Shown: piece after piece, positions 1 through 9,264 of the stretch
How positions within the stretch are numbered: position 1 is the first letter of the stretch
How the letters are laid out: each line of letters starts with the position of its first letter
NCBI GenBank assembly: GCA_942493145.1
Contig: OW818679.1
Coordinates: forward strand, 3,162,001 to 3,226,000
DNA from: ENR-C20 sp942493145
Lineage (GTDB): Bacteria; Bacillota; Clostridia; Acetivibrionales; DTU013
Direction: 5' to 3'
DNA length: 64,000 nt
Program-made: the position numbers and the translations under genes
The notes under the pieces: model-generated
What the model was told of the DNA's origin: nothing
The model's input: only the letters and a program-made list of their open reading frames with translations
The model's database searches: none

Positions 1-600
1 GATTATGTCATGGATGATCTTGACAATATAATAAGCGAATCTATAGACGGCATTGAACGAGTAGCTAAAATCGTTCAGAGTCTAAAGGTATTTTCCCGGT
101 CGGCAGTCGATAACGAATTGACTGATAACAACCTTGGTGTCCTGATGGAAGATGCCCTCATGATGGTCAGAAATGAAGCCAAATACACAATTGAAATTGA
201 AACAGAATATATGGACACCATGGATGTATTCTGCAACAAGGGGCAAATTGTCCAGGTCATGGTGAACCTGCTTCTCAATGCAATACAGGCCATAAAATCA
301 AAGAATCCCAACTGTAGAGGCCATTTAAAAGTCCGGACATACACCGAAAACGGATACGCGTGCTGCAGCATTACCGATGACGGACCCGGAATTCCAGACA
401 GCATAAGGGACAAGATATTCAATCCCTTTTTCACCACCAAGGCCATCGGTCAGGGCACGGGCCTCGGGCTCAGTATTTCACTGGATATAATAACGAAAAA
501 ACACAACGGCAAGATGACTTTTTTTAATGAAACTTCCGGCGGAACCACCTTTATATTCATGCTGCCATTGAACAAGGATGAAAGGGTTGGGTTGGAATGA
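1..600 (+). CDS. Sensor histidine kinase, C-terminal part (5' truncated by window edge)
   Basis: The reading frame is open from the first base, so the true start lies upstream of the window. What remains is a late DHp helix followed by a complete GHKL ATPase domain. The N box (QVMVNLLLNAIQAI), G1 box (DDGPGI), F box (FNPFFTTK) and G2 box (GTGLGLSIS) are all present, so the ATP-binding domain looks intact. The stop codon overlaps the start of the next gene by four bases (ATGA), which implies translational coupling to the REC-HDOD protein, its probable phosphotransfer partner. The input domain and signal cannot be seen here. Confidence 0.93.
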   Translation, partial: DYVMDDLDNIISESIDGIERVAKIVQSLKVFSRSAVDNELTDNNLGVLMEDALMMVRNEAKYTIEIETEYMDTMDVFCNKGQIVQVMVNLLLNAIQAIKSKNPNCRGHLKVRTYTENGYACCSITDDGPGIPDSIRDKIFNPFFTTKAIGQGTGLGLSISLDIITKKHNGKMTFFNETSGGTTFIFMLPLNKDERVGLE

Positions 601-1811
601 GCTACAAAAATGATGAAGCCATTGTAAAAAAACGCGTACTTTTCGTAGATGATGAGGTTGGAATACTTAAGGCAGTAACACGTCTTTTCCTGAGTACGGA
701 TTATGACCTGCTGACTGCGGATAGTGCGGAAGCCGGATTGAAGCTGCTTGAAAATGTTAATGTGGATCTTGTGGTTTCCGATATGCGCATGCCAGGAACT
801 GATGGCTTTGAATTCCTGAGCATTATAAAAAAGCTCTATCCCCATGTGTTCAGGATAATCCTGAGCGGTTACTCTGAAGACAAAGTTATCATCACTGCCC
901 TTCAGAGGAATGTTGCAACGATTTATATTCTTAAGCCCTGGGATAATAAAAAACTTATAGAAACCATCGATCAGATTTTTGAGATGGAAGTGAGACTTCA
1001 TAAGAGCGACATGTTCATAAAACTAAACAATATTTCAGACCTTCCTGCACTTAAAAGCAATTATCAAAGGATAATCAGCCTTGTTGAATCTGATGCAGAA
1101 ATTTCAGAAATAGCTGCTGAAATTGAGAGGGATCAGTCTGTTGCCTCCAAAGTACTTAGAATGGCCAATTCTGCATATTTTGGTGTGAAAACAGGCTCCA
1201 TCAAACAAGCCTTGCTGTATCTAGGGCTTCAAAACATACACAATCTTATACTTTCATCATCAATAAGGGATGCAATGGAAATCAGTGGTTCCGGCGGTAA
1301 ATATTTAGAACCCTTCTGGGAACATGCCATCATTGCAAACAGAATACTAATCTTCATATACAAGGAATGTCTGCACACCAGGCTTGAGGACATGTCGCAG
1401 ACTGCCGGGCTGCTTCATAACATAGGTCTGGTATTTTATATGAAGCATTTCAGAAAAAAATTCCTGCTGTTTTTGAAGGATGCACAGTCAAAAAGTAAAG
1501 ACATGTTTGACATTGAAATTGAGCACTTTGGGATCTCCCATCAGGAGATAGGAGGATACCTTCTGAAATGGTGGGGGCTACCCTTTTCCATTGTGGAAGC
1601 GACATTGTTCCATCATACTCCCCTGCATGATAAAATTATCAATAAAGAGCTGGTATGTACAGTCCACCTTGCATCGGTTTATGCCTGGAAGCTTACCGGC
1701 AATGAAAGATATGCGCACGGTCTGGAAAAAGGAGTGTTTTCATTCCTGAAGCTTGATGAAGAATATTTTGAGGCAAAATTCACGGAACAATTCCTGCACT
1801 CTGTTGAATAA
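597..1811 (+). CDS. Response regulator with HDOD output domain
   Basis: 404 aa. Residues 12-130 form a receiver domain: the acidic pair D18-D19, phospho-acceptor D62 in the motif SDMRMPG, and the conserved Lys in the KPW loop. Residues about 145-350 form an HDOD domain, a non-catalytic relative of HD phosphohydrolases (motifs LRMANSAYFG and LLHNIGL, the latter in place of a catalytic HD pair). HDOD proteins usually scaffold signalling or c-di-GMP related complexes. The gene starts inside the stop of the histidine kinase and is followed 24 bp later by a second receiver gene, so the three form one operon. The HDOD partner is unknown. Confidence 0.9.
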   Translation: MSYKNDEAIVKKRVLFVDDEVGILKAVTRLFLSTDYDLLTADSAEAGLKLLENVNVDLVVSDMRMPGTDGFEFLSIIKKLYPHVFRIILSGYSEDKVIITALQRNVATIYILKPWDNKKLIETIDQIFEMEVRLHKSDMFIKLNNISDLPALKSNYQRIISLVESDAEISEIAAEIERDQSVASKVLRMANSAYFGVKTGSIKQALLYLGLQNIHNLILSSSIRDAMEISGSGGKYLEPFWEHAIIANRILIFIYKECLHTRLEDMSQTAGLLHNIGLVFYMKHFRKKFLLFLKDAQSKSKDMFDIEIEHFGISHQEIGGYLLKWWGLPFSIVEATLFHHTPLHDKIINKELVCTVHLASVYAWKLTGNERYAHGLEKGVFSFLKLDEEYFEAKFTEQFLHSVE

Positions 1812-1835
1812 ATAATATACTGTACGGAGGTAATA

Positions 1836-2900
1836 ATGTACGAGAATTATTCAGTACTATTTGTTGATGATGATGTAAGCATTTTGAATTCATTGAGGAG
1901 AGGCTTGGTTGATGAGACATACAAATGCTTTTTTGCAACAGATGGGAGGAAAGCCCTGTCCATTATGGAAAAAGACAGGATCCATGTGCTGGTAACAGAT
2001 ATGCGCATGCCGGAAATGGACGGCCTGACCTTGCTCAAAGCGGCCAAGGTAAAAAATCCTGGTATGGTTTGCATCATATTGTCGGGCTATACCCAGCTGC
2101 AGCAGATCCTGACAACAATAAACCAGGTTGATATATTTAAATTCCTGACAAAGCCCTGGAAGCTTGAGGGCGAATTCAGAAGCATCATCAGACAGGCTGT
2201 CGAATACTATATGGTATTTGAGCAGCGTGATGAGCTCGAAAAAGCTCTACAGCAAAGGAATGTGGCTTACCAGAAGATGCTGAGGAATATTGACGAAATG
2301 ATGCAGAATATTAAAACAAATGCTGATGCTGCAAAGCATCTTGGCGACTCATCATTTGAATATATAATTAAAACAATCGAAACAGAAAGGGACACAGCTG
2401 TAATCAAAAAACAAGCTGAACGTGTCAGACAGTTCATGAAGGACTTTGGGCTCCTTTTCCCGTATGAACCTCAGGAAACCAATATTAAAACATTTCTTAG
2501 AGATGTCGATTCCTTTATTTCTGATATCAATAACGTAAAAAGCTACAAGTCCAATGTCACTGGTATCAAAGAAACCAAATTAATGATGAGGAGCGAGCTG
2601 ATTGAAAAGATATTTAAGGATACGATAAAGGAAATAGCCTGTTATGGCAGAAGTTACATGTCAATCATGAAGTATGGGGAGAGTACGAGGAATGACAACG
2701 AATACATCCTGGAAAGCACCCTGCTGCTAAAGGATGATTCGGAAACCGGGCTTGGCCGTGAGACAATTGCTGATATGGATCGCAGCCTGGACCTTATGAA
2801 CAACATGTACAACACAGTTGCCGGGTTTTGGAACGGCAGCTTCAAATGCATCAGATCGGGCATGGACTATGCTATCAAAATAATTCTCAGGTTCAAATAG
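1836..2900 (+). CDS. Response regulator with uncharacterised helical C-terminal domain
   Basis: 354 aa, preceded by a strong site (CGGAGG) eight bases before the ATG. Residues 5-120 are a receiver domain with acidic residues D11-D13 and phospho-acceptor D55 (TDMRMPEMDG), plus the KPW loop. A probable coiled coil at about 120-165 leads into a helical region of roughly 190 residues that I do not recognise; no HTH, GGDEF, HD or ATPase motif is visible. It is the third gene of the two-component operon. The stop overlaps the 3' end of the convergent acyltransferase gene by eight bases. Confidence 0.85.
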   Translation: MYENYSVLFVDDDVSILNSLRRGLVDETYKCFFATDGRKALSIMEKDRIHVLVTDMRMPEMDGLTLLKAAKVKNPGMVCIILSGYTQLQQILTTINQVDIFKFLTKPWKLEGEFRSIIRQAVEYYMVFEQRDELEKALQQRNVAYQKMLRNIDEMMQNIKTNADAAKHLGDSSFEYIIKTIETERDTAVIKKQAERVRQFMKDFGLLFPYEPQETNIKTFLRDVDSFISDINNVKSYKSNVTGIKETKLMMRSELIEKIFKDTIKEIACYGRSYMSIMKYGESTRNDNEYILESTLLLKDDSETGLGRETIADMDRSLDLMNNMYNTVAGFWNGSFKCIRSGMDYAIKIILRFK

Positions 2901-4617
2901 GCATGTAATTATCCAGAGATATCCTAACCCATTTGTCACAATAATAACCATAATGACTTTCAACAGTCTTGTCTATCAGGTCGAACACCGAGGTACAGCC
3001 GTGTATTTGGAGCTCCCTGCCATCCCTGCTCCTGGGGTTCCCGGAGTAATAGCCGGGGTGCTTTCTGTATGGGGCGAGGAAGTCGATAAGCTCTCTTGCT
3101 GTTTCAAAATCAACAGATCCCCTTTTTTCGATAGCTTCATGTATCTGAAAATTCAATTCATCATAGCGCCATTGTATATCGTCCGACTTTTCCCCTGATA
3201 TTCTGGCTGTCCAGGGATTCATTGTAAAATACCTCATTTCAGGGATTATGAAATGATTGGTTAAAATCACAATGTCGCTGCTATCTTCCCTCTGAGGTGA
3301 AAAGTAAAATACGGAAGGGCAATTCTTTTCGGATAGGTTTCTGGATATATATCCTTTTTTCCCAAAAGCGTCTGGCAGGATTTCTTTGGCTCGGGTCTCC
3401 TTGCTTTCGGTTTTCTGCCCTTTTCCATCCGAACGCGTTTTATTATAATGGTTCCAGAGCGCCTCATTGTATGTGATATATGAAGATGGATATATGTAGT
3501 CGTTCCAGCGTACCATCATTCCATTAACAAATTCTGATGACATGTTTCCCTTTATAAAATCGGCGTCAGGTAAGACGGCAGAATATTTATCATCAGGATA
3601 CGCTGTAAAATCTTTTATACCCTCAGAGGCTCCGGTTTCAGCAACACAAGCCCTTCCCCCCGCTCCGTCTGCAATGATATAATTCCAGGACACCCCCCTT
3701 TCCGTGTCCCTTATTATATCTACAGCTTCCTCTGCGCTGCCTCCTCCTTCAATACATTTACGTACAAGAAGGAGTGAATTGGTACCTATTTTATCAGGGT
3801 TGCAGTTGGCACCCGGGACCATATCAACCCCCATTGCTACACCATTTGTATTCATTCCGGAAATGCTGCCGACAAATCCTGGAGCCGTTACACTGACAAA
3901 TGGATATGCTTTTTCTCCTGTAACATTTATTGGGTTGTAGATTATCATCGCAGCCACATCCTGGAATATACCCGCAGTCGGGAACATAAAATCCCTTCCC
4001 AAGTAATGACCATTTCCTGCGGAACTGCCTGAAACCGAGAAGGCATTGCACATGATCGGGACATCGAAGTCTGCGGGATCCGGATCCTCAAATCCTCTAA
4101 AAGAAAGCCTGCCTGAATAAATTCTGGAGCAAAGTATATCAATACCAAGATTCAGTACAACAAGCTTTTCAATAGAGACCTTGGTTTCAGGATTTGAGCT
4201 TTTACAGCCGTCAAATATGCCTTTAATCTCATCACGGACAGATTTGGATTGCTCTTCATACTCTTTTTTTGAAAGGCTGAAAACAATTTTCATAAGAATG
4301 TCCTGAAGAACTTTTATTTTCTCTTCTATATTGGTTCCTATAAAATTAAAGACCACTTTTTTTGCAAACTCATTGGACATGGAGCTTATCTCTTTTTCTG
4401 CAAGCAGTCCAAGCAAATATCCCATTTCATATCTATTACCTTCGATATAATAAGCCCTTTTGGGTACTCCGGTGTCATAGTTTGAAGCATATCTGCTCTC
4501 TGCACAAATTCCGGTCCTGTTGAACCTTGTAACGATTTTCCTCGTTTCAAAGCCATCCTTTCTGAAGGCATCCTTCAGAGCAAGGATACGTCCTCCCTTT
4601 TCAGTATTACGGTACAT
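2893..4617 (-). CDS. C45-family autoproteolytic acyltransferase/hydrolase-like protein
   Basis: About 574 aa. The N-terminal third has the sequence EGNRYEMGYLLGLL, typical of the pro-segment of the acyl-CoA:6-aminopenicillanate acyltransferase (peptidase C45) and phospholipase B-like families. At about residue 190 the motif MCNAF provides a Cys that would become the N-terminal nucleophile after self-cleavage (Ntn-hydrolase fold). Downstream motifs (YLGRDFMF, GFVGSISGMNTNGVAMG, NYIIADG) fit the family. The ATG at 4617 follows GGGGTGA at good spacing; a GTG at 4626 has no ribosome site. No signal peptide is evident. Substrate unknown; amide-bond or acyl-transfer chemistry is inferred from the family. 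Confidence 0.8.
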   Translation of the reverse strand: MYRNTEKGGRILALKDAFRKDGFETRKIVTRFNRTGICAESRYASNYDTGVPKRAYYIEGNRYEMGYLLGLLAEKEISSMSNEFAKKVVFNFIGTNIEEKIKVLQDILMKIVFSLSKKEYEEQSKSVRDEIKGIFDGCKSSNPETKVSIEKLVVLNLGIDILCSRIYSGRLSFRGFEDPDPADFDVPIMCNAFSVSGSSAGNGHYLGRDFMFPTAGIFQDVAAMIIYNPINVTGEKAYPFVSVTAPGFVGSISGMNTNGVAMGVDMVPGANCNPDKIGTNSLLLVRKCIEGGGSAEEAVDIIRDTERGVSWNYIIADGAGGRACVAETGASEGIKDFTAYPDDKYSAVLPDADFIKGNMSSEFVNGMMVRWNDYIYPSSYITYNEALWNHYNKTRSDGKGQKTESKETRAKEILPDAFGKKGYISRNLSEKNCPSVFYFSPQREDSSDIVILTNHFIIPEMRYFTMNPWTARISGEKSDDIQWRYDELNFQIHEAIEKRGSVDFETARELIDFLAPYRKHPGYYSGNPRSRDGRELQIHGCTSVFDLIDKTVESHYGYYCDKWVRISLDNYMPI

Positions 4618-4667
4618 GAAAATCACCCCGTATTATATATATTATAGGATCGGATATATGTTGACGG

Positions 4668-5900
4668 CTATTTGGATTCATGTACAGTCTGATTTGAACT
4701 GTGCCTTCTTTTCAACAGCATCATGGCCATCAGAATGATTATTATACCCCCACAGGCAGCAAAGCCTGCTCTTGGGCCGAAACGGTCCGTTATCAAGCCT
4801 GCATAGAGATTACCAAGTGGGGTGGATCCGGCAAAGACAAGTGAATAAACGCTCATAACTCTGCCGCGGTATTCGTCTCCAGTATTCAACTGTACTGTTG
4901 AGTTGGCGGTGGAATGGAAGGAAATGAAAAAGAAACCCGAAGCAGCCAGACACAACCCGGTAAGTATAAAAGAATTGACAAAGGCTGTCAATATTAGAAA
5001 AACAGATATTATAAACGGAAAGACTTTAATAATGAACCCTTTAGGACCGGATTTGCTGTTTGCAGCAACGAGCATGGCCCCTACGAAGGATCCGATTCCC
5101 ATGAATGACATCAGAAAACCGAAACCGGTCTCCTTCTGACCAAGTATGACCTTTGCAAATACAGGTACAAGAACACTGAAATTCATAGCGAAGGTAGCAG
5201 TTATCAGAGAGGTTATCATTACCCGGAAGATAAGCTTATTTTTGTATATGTGCCGGAGCCCGTCCTTTATTTCATCAATTATCTTACCTTTATGATCCGA
5301 TTTTTTTTGTACATTGACCGGCTTGATGAACATAAGTACAATAAGTACCGCTGCAAAACTGACTGAATTGACAAAAAAGCAAGCTGCTATCCCGGCAAAT
5401 CCCATCAACAAGCCTGCGAGAGCTGGTCCGATGACTCTGGCCAGGTTAAAGACCGAAGCATTTAAGGCAATGGCATTCATCAGATCCTCCCTGCCTGCAA
5501 GCTCAATTACAAAAGACTGACGGGCAGGCATATCAAAGGTGTTAACCAATCCGAGAATGAATGAAAGGGCCAGGATATGCCAAAATTGTATTTGACCACT
5601 CCATGTCAGGTATGCCAGGAGCATTGATATCACCATCGATGTAGACTGTGTCAGCATCAAAATAGTTTTTTTGGGATACTTGTCTATAAGTACTCCTGCA
5701 AAAAGTGAGAATACCAGGACAGGTGTAAACTGAACCACTCCTGTCAAACTGAGCAGCGCAGGTGAATCGGTTATGCTGTATGCCAGCCATGGCATTGCAG
5801 TGTTCTGCATCCATGTTCCTATTAGTGAAACGCACATACCCAGCCAGTAATACCTGAAATTGGGATGCTTCAAAGCAATAAACGGATTGTTCAGGTTCAT
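4668..5900 (-). CDS. MFS transporter, EntS-like exporter family
   Basis: 410 aa with about 12 hydrophobic segments. The N-terminal sequence (FRYYWLGMCVSLIGTWMQ) and the loop DKYPKKTIL between helices 2 and 3 are characteristic of the MFS_3/EntS branch of drug and siderophore exporters. The start overlaps the stop of the upstream Cys-rich gene by four bases (ATGA), so the two are coupled. Substrate cannot be inferred. Confidence 0.88.
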   Translation of the reverse strand: MNLNNPFIALKHPNFRYYWLGMCVSLIGTWMQNTAMPWLAYSITDSPALLSLTGVVQFTPVLVFSLFAGVLIDKYPKKTILMLTQSTSMVISMLLAYLTWSGQIQFWHILALSFILGLVNTFDMPARQSFVIELAGREDLMNAIALNASVFNLARVIGPALAGLLMGFAGIAACFFVNSVSFAAVLIVLMFIKPVNVQKKSDHKGKIIDEIKDGLRHIYKNKLIFRVMITSLITATFAMNFSVLVPVFAKVILGQKETGFGFLMSFMGIGSFVGAMLVAANSKSGPKGFIIKVFPFIISVFLILTAFVNSFILTGLCLAASGFFFISFHSTANSTVQLNTGDEYRGRVMSVYSLVFAGSTPLGNLYAGLITDRFGPRAGFAACGGIIIILMAMMLLKRRHSSNQTVHESK

Positions 5901-6178
5901 GTTTTCTTTAAATAGCAGTCAATGCAATAGGCATCGCCCTCTTCCGAATCATTGCAAAGCTGCCTGAGCTCCTTCCCGCAAAGTGCACAATTGACCATCT
6001 TCGTCTCTTCATCGTCACTTGCATAGTTAGGGCAGATAATCCCACAATTAACCCTTTCACATTCATCGGTGCATTCGTCGGACGGGAATCCGAATTCACA
6101 TTCATATGCTCCGACAGCGCCGTTTTCATCTATTATACCCTTCAGATTCCTGCAAGTACTGCAAATGCAATCGTACAT
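5897..6178 (-). CDS. Small cysteine-rich protein, zinc-ribbon-like
   Basis: 93 aa with about 13 cysteines, including CICSTC near the N-terminus and a C-terminal pair of CxxC motifs (CALC and CIDC) resembling a zinc ribbon or treble-clef. The start is fixed by AGGAGAAGG just upstream of the ATG at 6178; a longer in-frame extension to 6316 lacks a ribosome site and would overlap the divergent gene. Its ATGA overlap with the MFS gene suggests translational coupling. I do not recognise the family; a metal-binding role is inferred only from the cysteines. Confidence 0.75.
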   Translation of the reverse strand: MYDCICSTCRNLKGIIDENGAVGAYECEFGFPSDECTDECERVNCGIICPNYASDDEETKMVNCALCGKELRQLCNDSEEGDAYCIDCYLKKT

Positions 6179-6306
6179 AACCTTCTCCTTTTGACTCCAA
6201 TTAAGATTCCCCAAAGTATCGCTGGAAAGTCGTTCTACTATTATATAACAATATAACGGCCAGCAACATATAATACTAGAAGAATATAATGCAAGGGGAC
6301 TTTTAA

Positions 6307-7257
6307 ATGTTTCCACCGAAAGGCTCAGGACTTGAACGAATAAAAGAAAATTTAGAGAAGATATCCGCTTCCGACCTCTCGAAACGTATCCATCTACCTG
6401 AAATAAACTCCATTGGTTTGCCTGGTAATTTGCCCGATCCGGTAAAATCGATACAGAACTTTGTCCGAAATTTCTCAGAAAACATCGGAACTACACTGTC
6501 ACAGATAATTGGAAAAGAACCAGACGAGGATTACAATACCATTGTTAAAGGTTTCATACCGGCGGATTCCGAATTGATCATACCCGACTATCCTGCCGGC
6601 TCGAAGGCCATCCTCTCCGCAGACCTGGACAATGACGGCCGAAAAGAGCTTGTATTCTCCTGCAGGCAACCCTACGATTCAATCAGTACTGTCATACTGG
6701 CAAAAAATGATTCCCAGTGGGTAAAAACTGCAGAAATCAGTTCTCCGGGATATAAATCACTACACTACAGGAAAGCCGACGACCTTGCCGGTAATGGCAC
6801 GGTACAGCTTCTGCTCGGTATGGCAGCCGTCGACGGATCAAAAGATCTGCAGGGCTATTCATGCTCTAAAGAAGGAGTTACGAAGCTGTTTGGAAGGAAT
6901 TATCACAAGCTGGAGCTTTTAGGCAGATCCAAGACGGATAGCAAAAAAATTGCCTTGTGGCAAAAAGATGATGAAGAAACCTGGAATATCGAAATGCACC
7001 GCTGGAATGGCAGAGAGCTTGAAATTGCAGATAAACAGAATTACTATGACAAGATGGTTTTACCGCAGTATATCATGGAATTGAAACACACCCCTAATAA
7101 GCCGCTGGGTTGGTATGTCCTTGCAGATTCGCTGGCAAAAGCCGGTTACCGTAAGGATGCCCTGGATGTACTCAACTATGGTTTAAAGCATAATAGGGGA
7201 ACAGAGTACCAGGAAAAGTTCATGCGGATGATGGACAGACTGGAACAGCAGAACTGA
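6307..7257 (+). CDS. FG-GAP/VCBS-like repeat protein, function unknown
   Basis: 316 aa, with AAGGGGA seven bases before the ATG. The centre has the segment ILSADLDNDGRKELVFSC, the DxDxDG-containing signature of FG-GAP/VCBS beta-propeller blades, and a second weaker blade (ADDLAGNGTVQLLLG). The C-terminus is helical (KPLGWYVLADSLAKAGYRKDAL) and resembles a TPR-like hairpin. No signal peptide or lipobox is visible, so localisation is unclear. It is divergent from the Cys-rich/MFS pair and convergent with a chemoreceptor gene. Confidence 0.75.
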   Translation: MFPPKGSGLERIKENLEKISASDLSKRIHLPEINSIGLPGNLPDPVKSIQNFVRNFSENIGTTLSQIIGKEPDEDYNTIVKGFIPADSELIIPDYPAGSKAILSADLDNDGRKELVFSCRQPYDSISTVILAKNDSQWVKTAEISSPGYKSLHYRKADDLAGNGTVQLLLGMAAVDGSKDLQGYSCSKEGVTKLFGRNYHKLELLGRSKTDSKKIALWQKDDEETWNIEMHRWNGRELEIADKQNYYDKMVLPQYIMELKHTPNKPLGWYVLADSLAKAGYRKDALDVLNYGLKHNRGTEYQEKFMRMMDRLEQQN

Positions 7258-7303
7258 TCCTGTACTCATATGCCAATAACTTTGACGAGAGCTGAGAGCT
7301 ATC

Positions 7304-7359
7304 CGTCAGGCTTTTTTCGTCGGGCTTTTTTCGTCGGGCTTTTTTCGTCAGGCAATTTC
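7304..7359. repeat. 14-bp tandem repeat (4 units), at a convergent gene junction
   Basis: Four head-to-tail units of the form CGTCRGGCTTTTTT at 7304, 7318, 7332 and 7346 (the last degenerate), with a partial fifth. The array lies between the FG-GAP-like gene and the chemoreceptor and runs into the last codons of the latter. The first unit also closes a weak hairpin (TGACG at 7283-7287 with CGTCA at 7304-7308) followed by a T run, so it may double as a terminator of the + strand gene. Confidence 0.8.
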
Positions 7360-8163
7360 CGTCAGGTTCTTGAAGGTTATGTAGACCTCATTTACCGTTG
7401 CGGATATTTCCTCTGTCGAAGCTGCCTGATTTTCGGAGTAAGCACCAATTTTCTCAATTTTATTGCTGATAGTATCAATTGCATTTTTCATATCAGTCAG
7501 AGAAATGTTGACCTTTTCTGCAGACTCCTTACTTAGCTTGGCAAGTTTGCCTATCTCACTCGCTACTACACTGAAGCCTTTACCTGTTTCTCCTGCCCTT
7601 GCTGCTTCAATTGTGGCATTGAGAGCAAGCAGGTTTGATTGGGATGATATATTTTTTATAACTTGAATAACAGAATCAATTTCATTAATTTTTTTCTGTG
7701 TCTCTGCTGCATACTTTACTATTTCACTTATATCAGTGGACAATTTCTGTGAATCTGCTGCGATTTCCTCAACAGCTTTATTTGTCTGTTCAAATGAATC
7801 GGAAATTGTCTTGGCAGCTTCACTGAGCTTCATCCTGTTGGAGATATTCTTTACAATAGCTACCATAGTATTCGGTTCTGAGCCATCCTCCTCCAAAACA
7901 GGTGACATTGTAACCTCAACCGGCACTTTGAAATGAGCGCTTGGGTTGATCAGGGTAACCGGTTTTTTGTTTTTTAGGATGCCTCTTGTGAATTCATCAA
8001 ATTTATGGGGAGCTCCCGATGGCTGACCTGAACTCAACGTTTTTCCAGGCTGTGACAAAATGAATTCTTCTTCATTCATAGCACCAATCGAAATGTCTTC
8101 ATTGATAAGTTCACCGAGATATGGAGCAATTTCCAAAAATGCCTCCAGATGTTTTTTAAGCAT
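7348..8163 (-). CDS. Soluble methyl-accepting chemotaxis protein
   Basis: 271 aa with no transmembrane segment. Residues 1-115 look like a small sensory domain (PAS-like; segment VEVTMSPVLEEDG). The rest is a short MCP signalling domain with the highly conserved hairpin tip (QSNLLALNATIEAARAG) that contacts CheA and CheW. A strong site (AAGGAGG) precedes the ATG at 8163. It is shorter than typical MCPs (about 500-650 aa) and presumably cytoplasmic; the ligand is unknown. Confidence 0.9.
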   Translation of the reverse strand: MLKKHLEAFLEIAPYLGELINEDISIGAMNEEEFILSQPGKTLSSGQPSGAPHKFDEFTRGILKNKKPVTLINPSAHFKVPVEVTMSPVLEEDGSEPNTMVAIVKNISNRMKLSEAAKTISDSFEQTNKAVEEIAADSQKLSTDISEIVKYAAETQKKINEIDSVIQVIKNISSQSNLLALNATIEAARAGETGKGFSVVASEIGKLAKLSKESAEKVNISLTDMKNAIDTISNKIEKIGAYSENQAASTEEISATVNEVYITFKNLTEIA

Positions 8164-8378
8164 AGCCGAGTCCTCCTTGGTAAGAATCTTACATAATTAT
8201 ATCATATTTTAAATAAAAGGCTAGAATGTATAGAACAGTATAAACATATAAAATTAAATTTTTCTATAAACTGACAATCAATTTAATAATTTGATTCAAG
8301 CGGTTAGATATGGTACCATCACTAATGATACTAAATGCTGCTATTATTATTGGCGCATACGAAACAAGGCGGATTATT

Positions 8379-9137
8379 ATGGAAATTTCTGGTCTGTTTG
8401 ACTATACAACAGCGCAGTGGTTTATGCTGGTTGCTGCCGCAATTATGGTCGGCTTCTCAAAAACAGGAATCGGCGGGCTTATGCTGCTGGCCACTTCAGT
8501 AATGGCAAGTGCGTTCGGCGGAAAACAAACCACTGGCATCATTCTTCCAATGCTTATTGTTGGTGATATATTCGCAGTATTCTTCTACAAGCAACATACT
8601 GACTGGGGTACGGTCAAAAGACTACTTCCATGGACCTTCATCGGTTTTGCAGCAGGAGTGGTCACCGGCAACTACATAAATGACAAGCAGTTCAAAATAT
8701 TGATAGCTTTGTCGATACTTGTATGTGTCGCCCTCCTGATTTATTCAGAAAAGAAGGGCGATGAGTTCCATGTTCCTGAAAAAGCATGGCTCTATATAAT
8801 TACCGGCATAGCTGCAGGTTTCACCTCTATGATCGGAAATGCCGCCGGTCCGATTTTTAGTGTTTATCTTTTGGCAATGGGATATAAGAAAAAAGGTTTC
8901 ATGGGTACTTCCGCTGTTTTCTTCCTGATAGTCAACATAGCCAAAGTACCACTACAGGTATTCTTCTGGCATAATATAAGTCTGGGAAATCTCGCCCTGA
9001 CAGGCATCATGATACCTGTCATAACAGCAGGTGCCCTCCTTGGTGTGTTTATAATAAAGAAAATCAACGAAAAGCCCTTCCGTTACATAGTAATTGCGAT
9101 GACGGCAGTTGCCGCTGCGAGGCTTTTTATAGTATAG
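8379..9137 (+). CDS. Sulfite exporter TauE/SafE family permease
   Basis: 252 aa from the ATG at 8379, which follows AAGGCGG at six bases; an upstream in-frame ATG at 8310 lacks a ribosome site. Seven to eight hydrophobic helices and the two family motifs are present: GFSKTGIGG in the first half and GFTSMIGNAAGPIFSVYL in the second. The family (DUF81) exports sulfite or sulfoacetate or transports related organosulfur anions, but substrate cannot be inferred here. It appears monocistronic. Confidence 0.88.
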   Translation: MEISGLFDYTTAQWFMLVAAAIMVGFSKTGIGGLMLLATSVMASAFGGKQTTGIILPMLIVGDIFAVFFYKQHTDWGTVKRLLPWTFIGFAAGVVTGNYINDKQFKILIALSILVCVALLIYSEKKGDEFHVPEKAWLYIITGIAAGFTSMIGNAAGPIFSVYLLAMGYKKKGFMGTSAVFFLIVNIAKVPLQVFFWHNISLGNLALTGIMIPVITAGALLGVFIIKKINEKPFRYIVIAMTAVAAARLFIV

Positions 9138-9264
9138 TCAAAATCCTATTTGTGATTTCAAAATATTGGGGTTACAAAGACTTGCATCAGTGCTAAAATA
9201 ATAATCATAATGAGAATAATATACAACAAAATTAACAATAGTATCAGGAAAGGCGGAGGATATC

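Noticed and set aside
4569..4600. Alternative start of the C45 gene at a strong AGGGAGG inside its 5' end
   Set aside because: The codons at the right distance are out of frame or not start codons, so the site is probably fortuitous.
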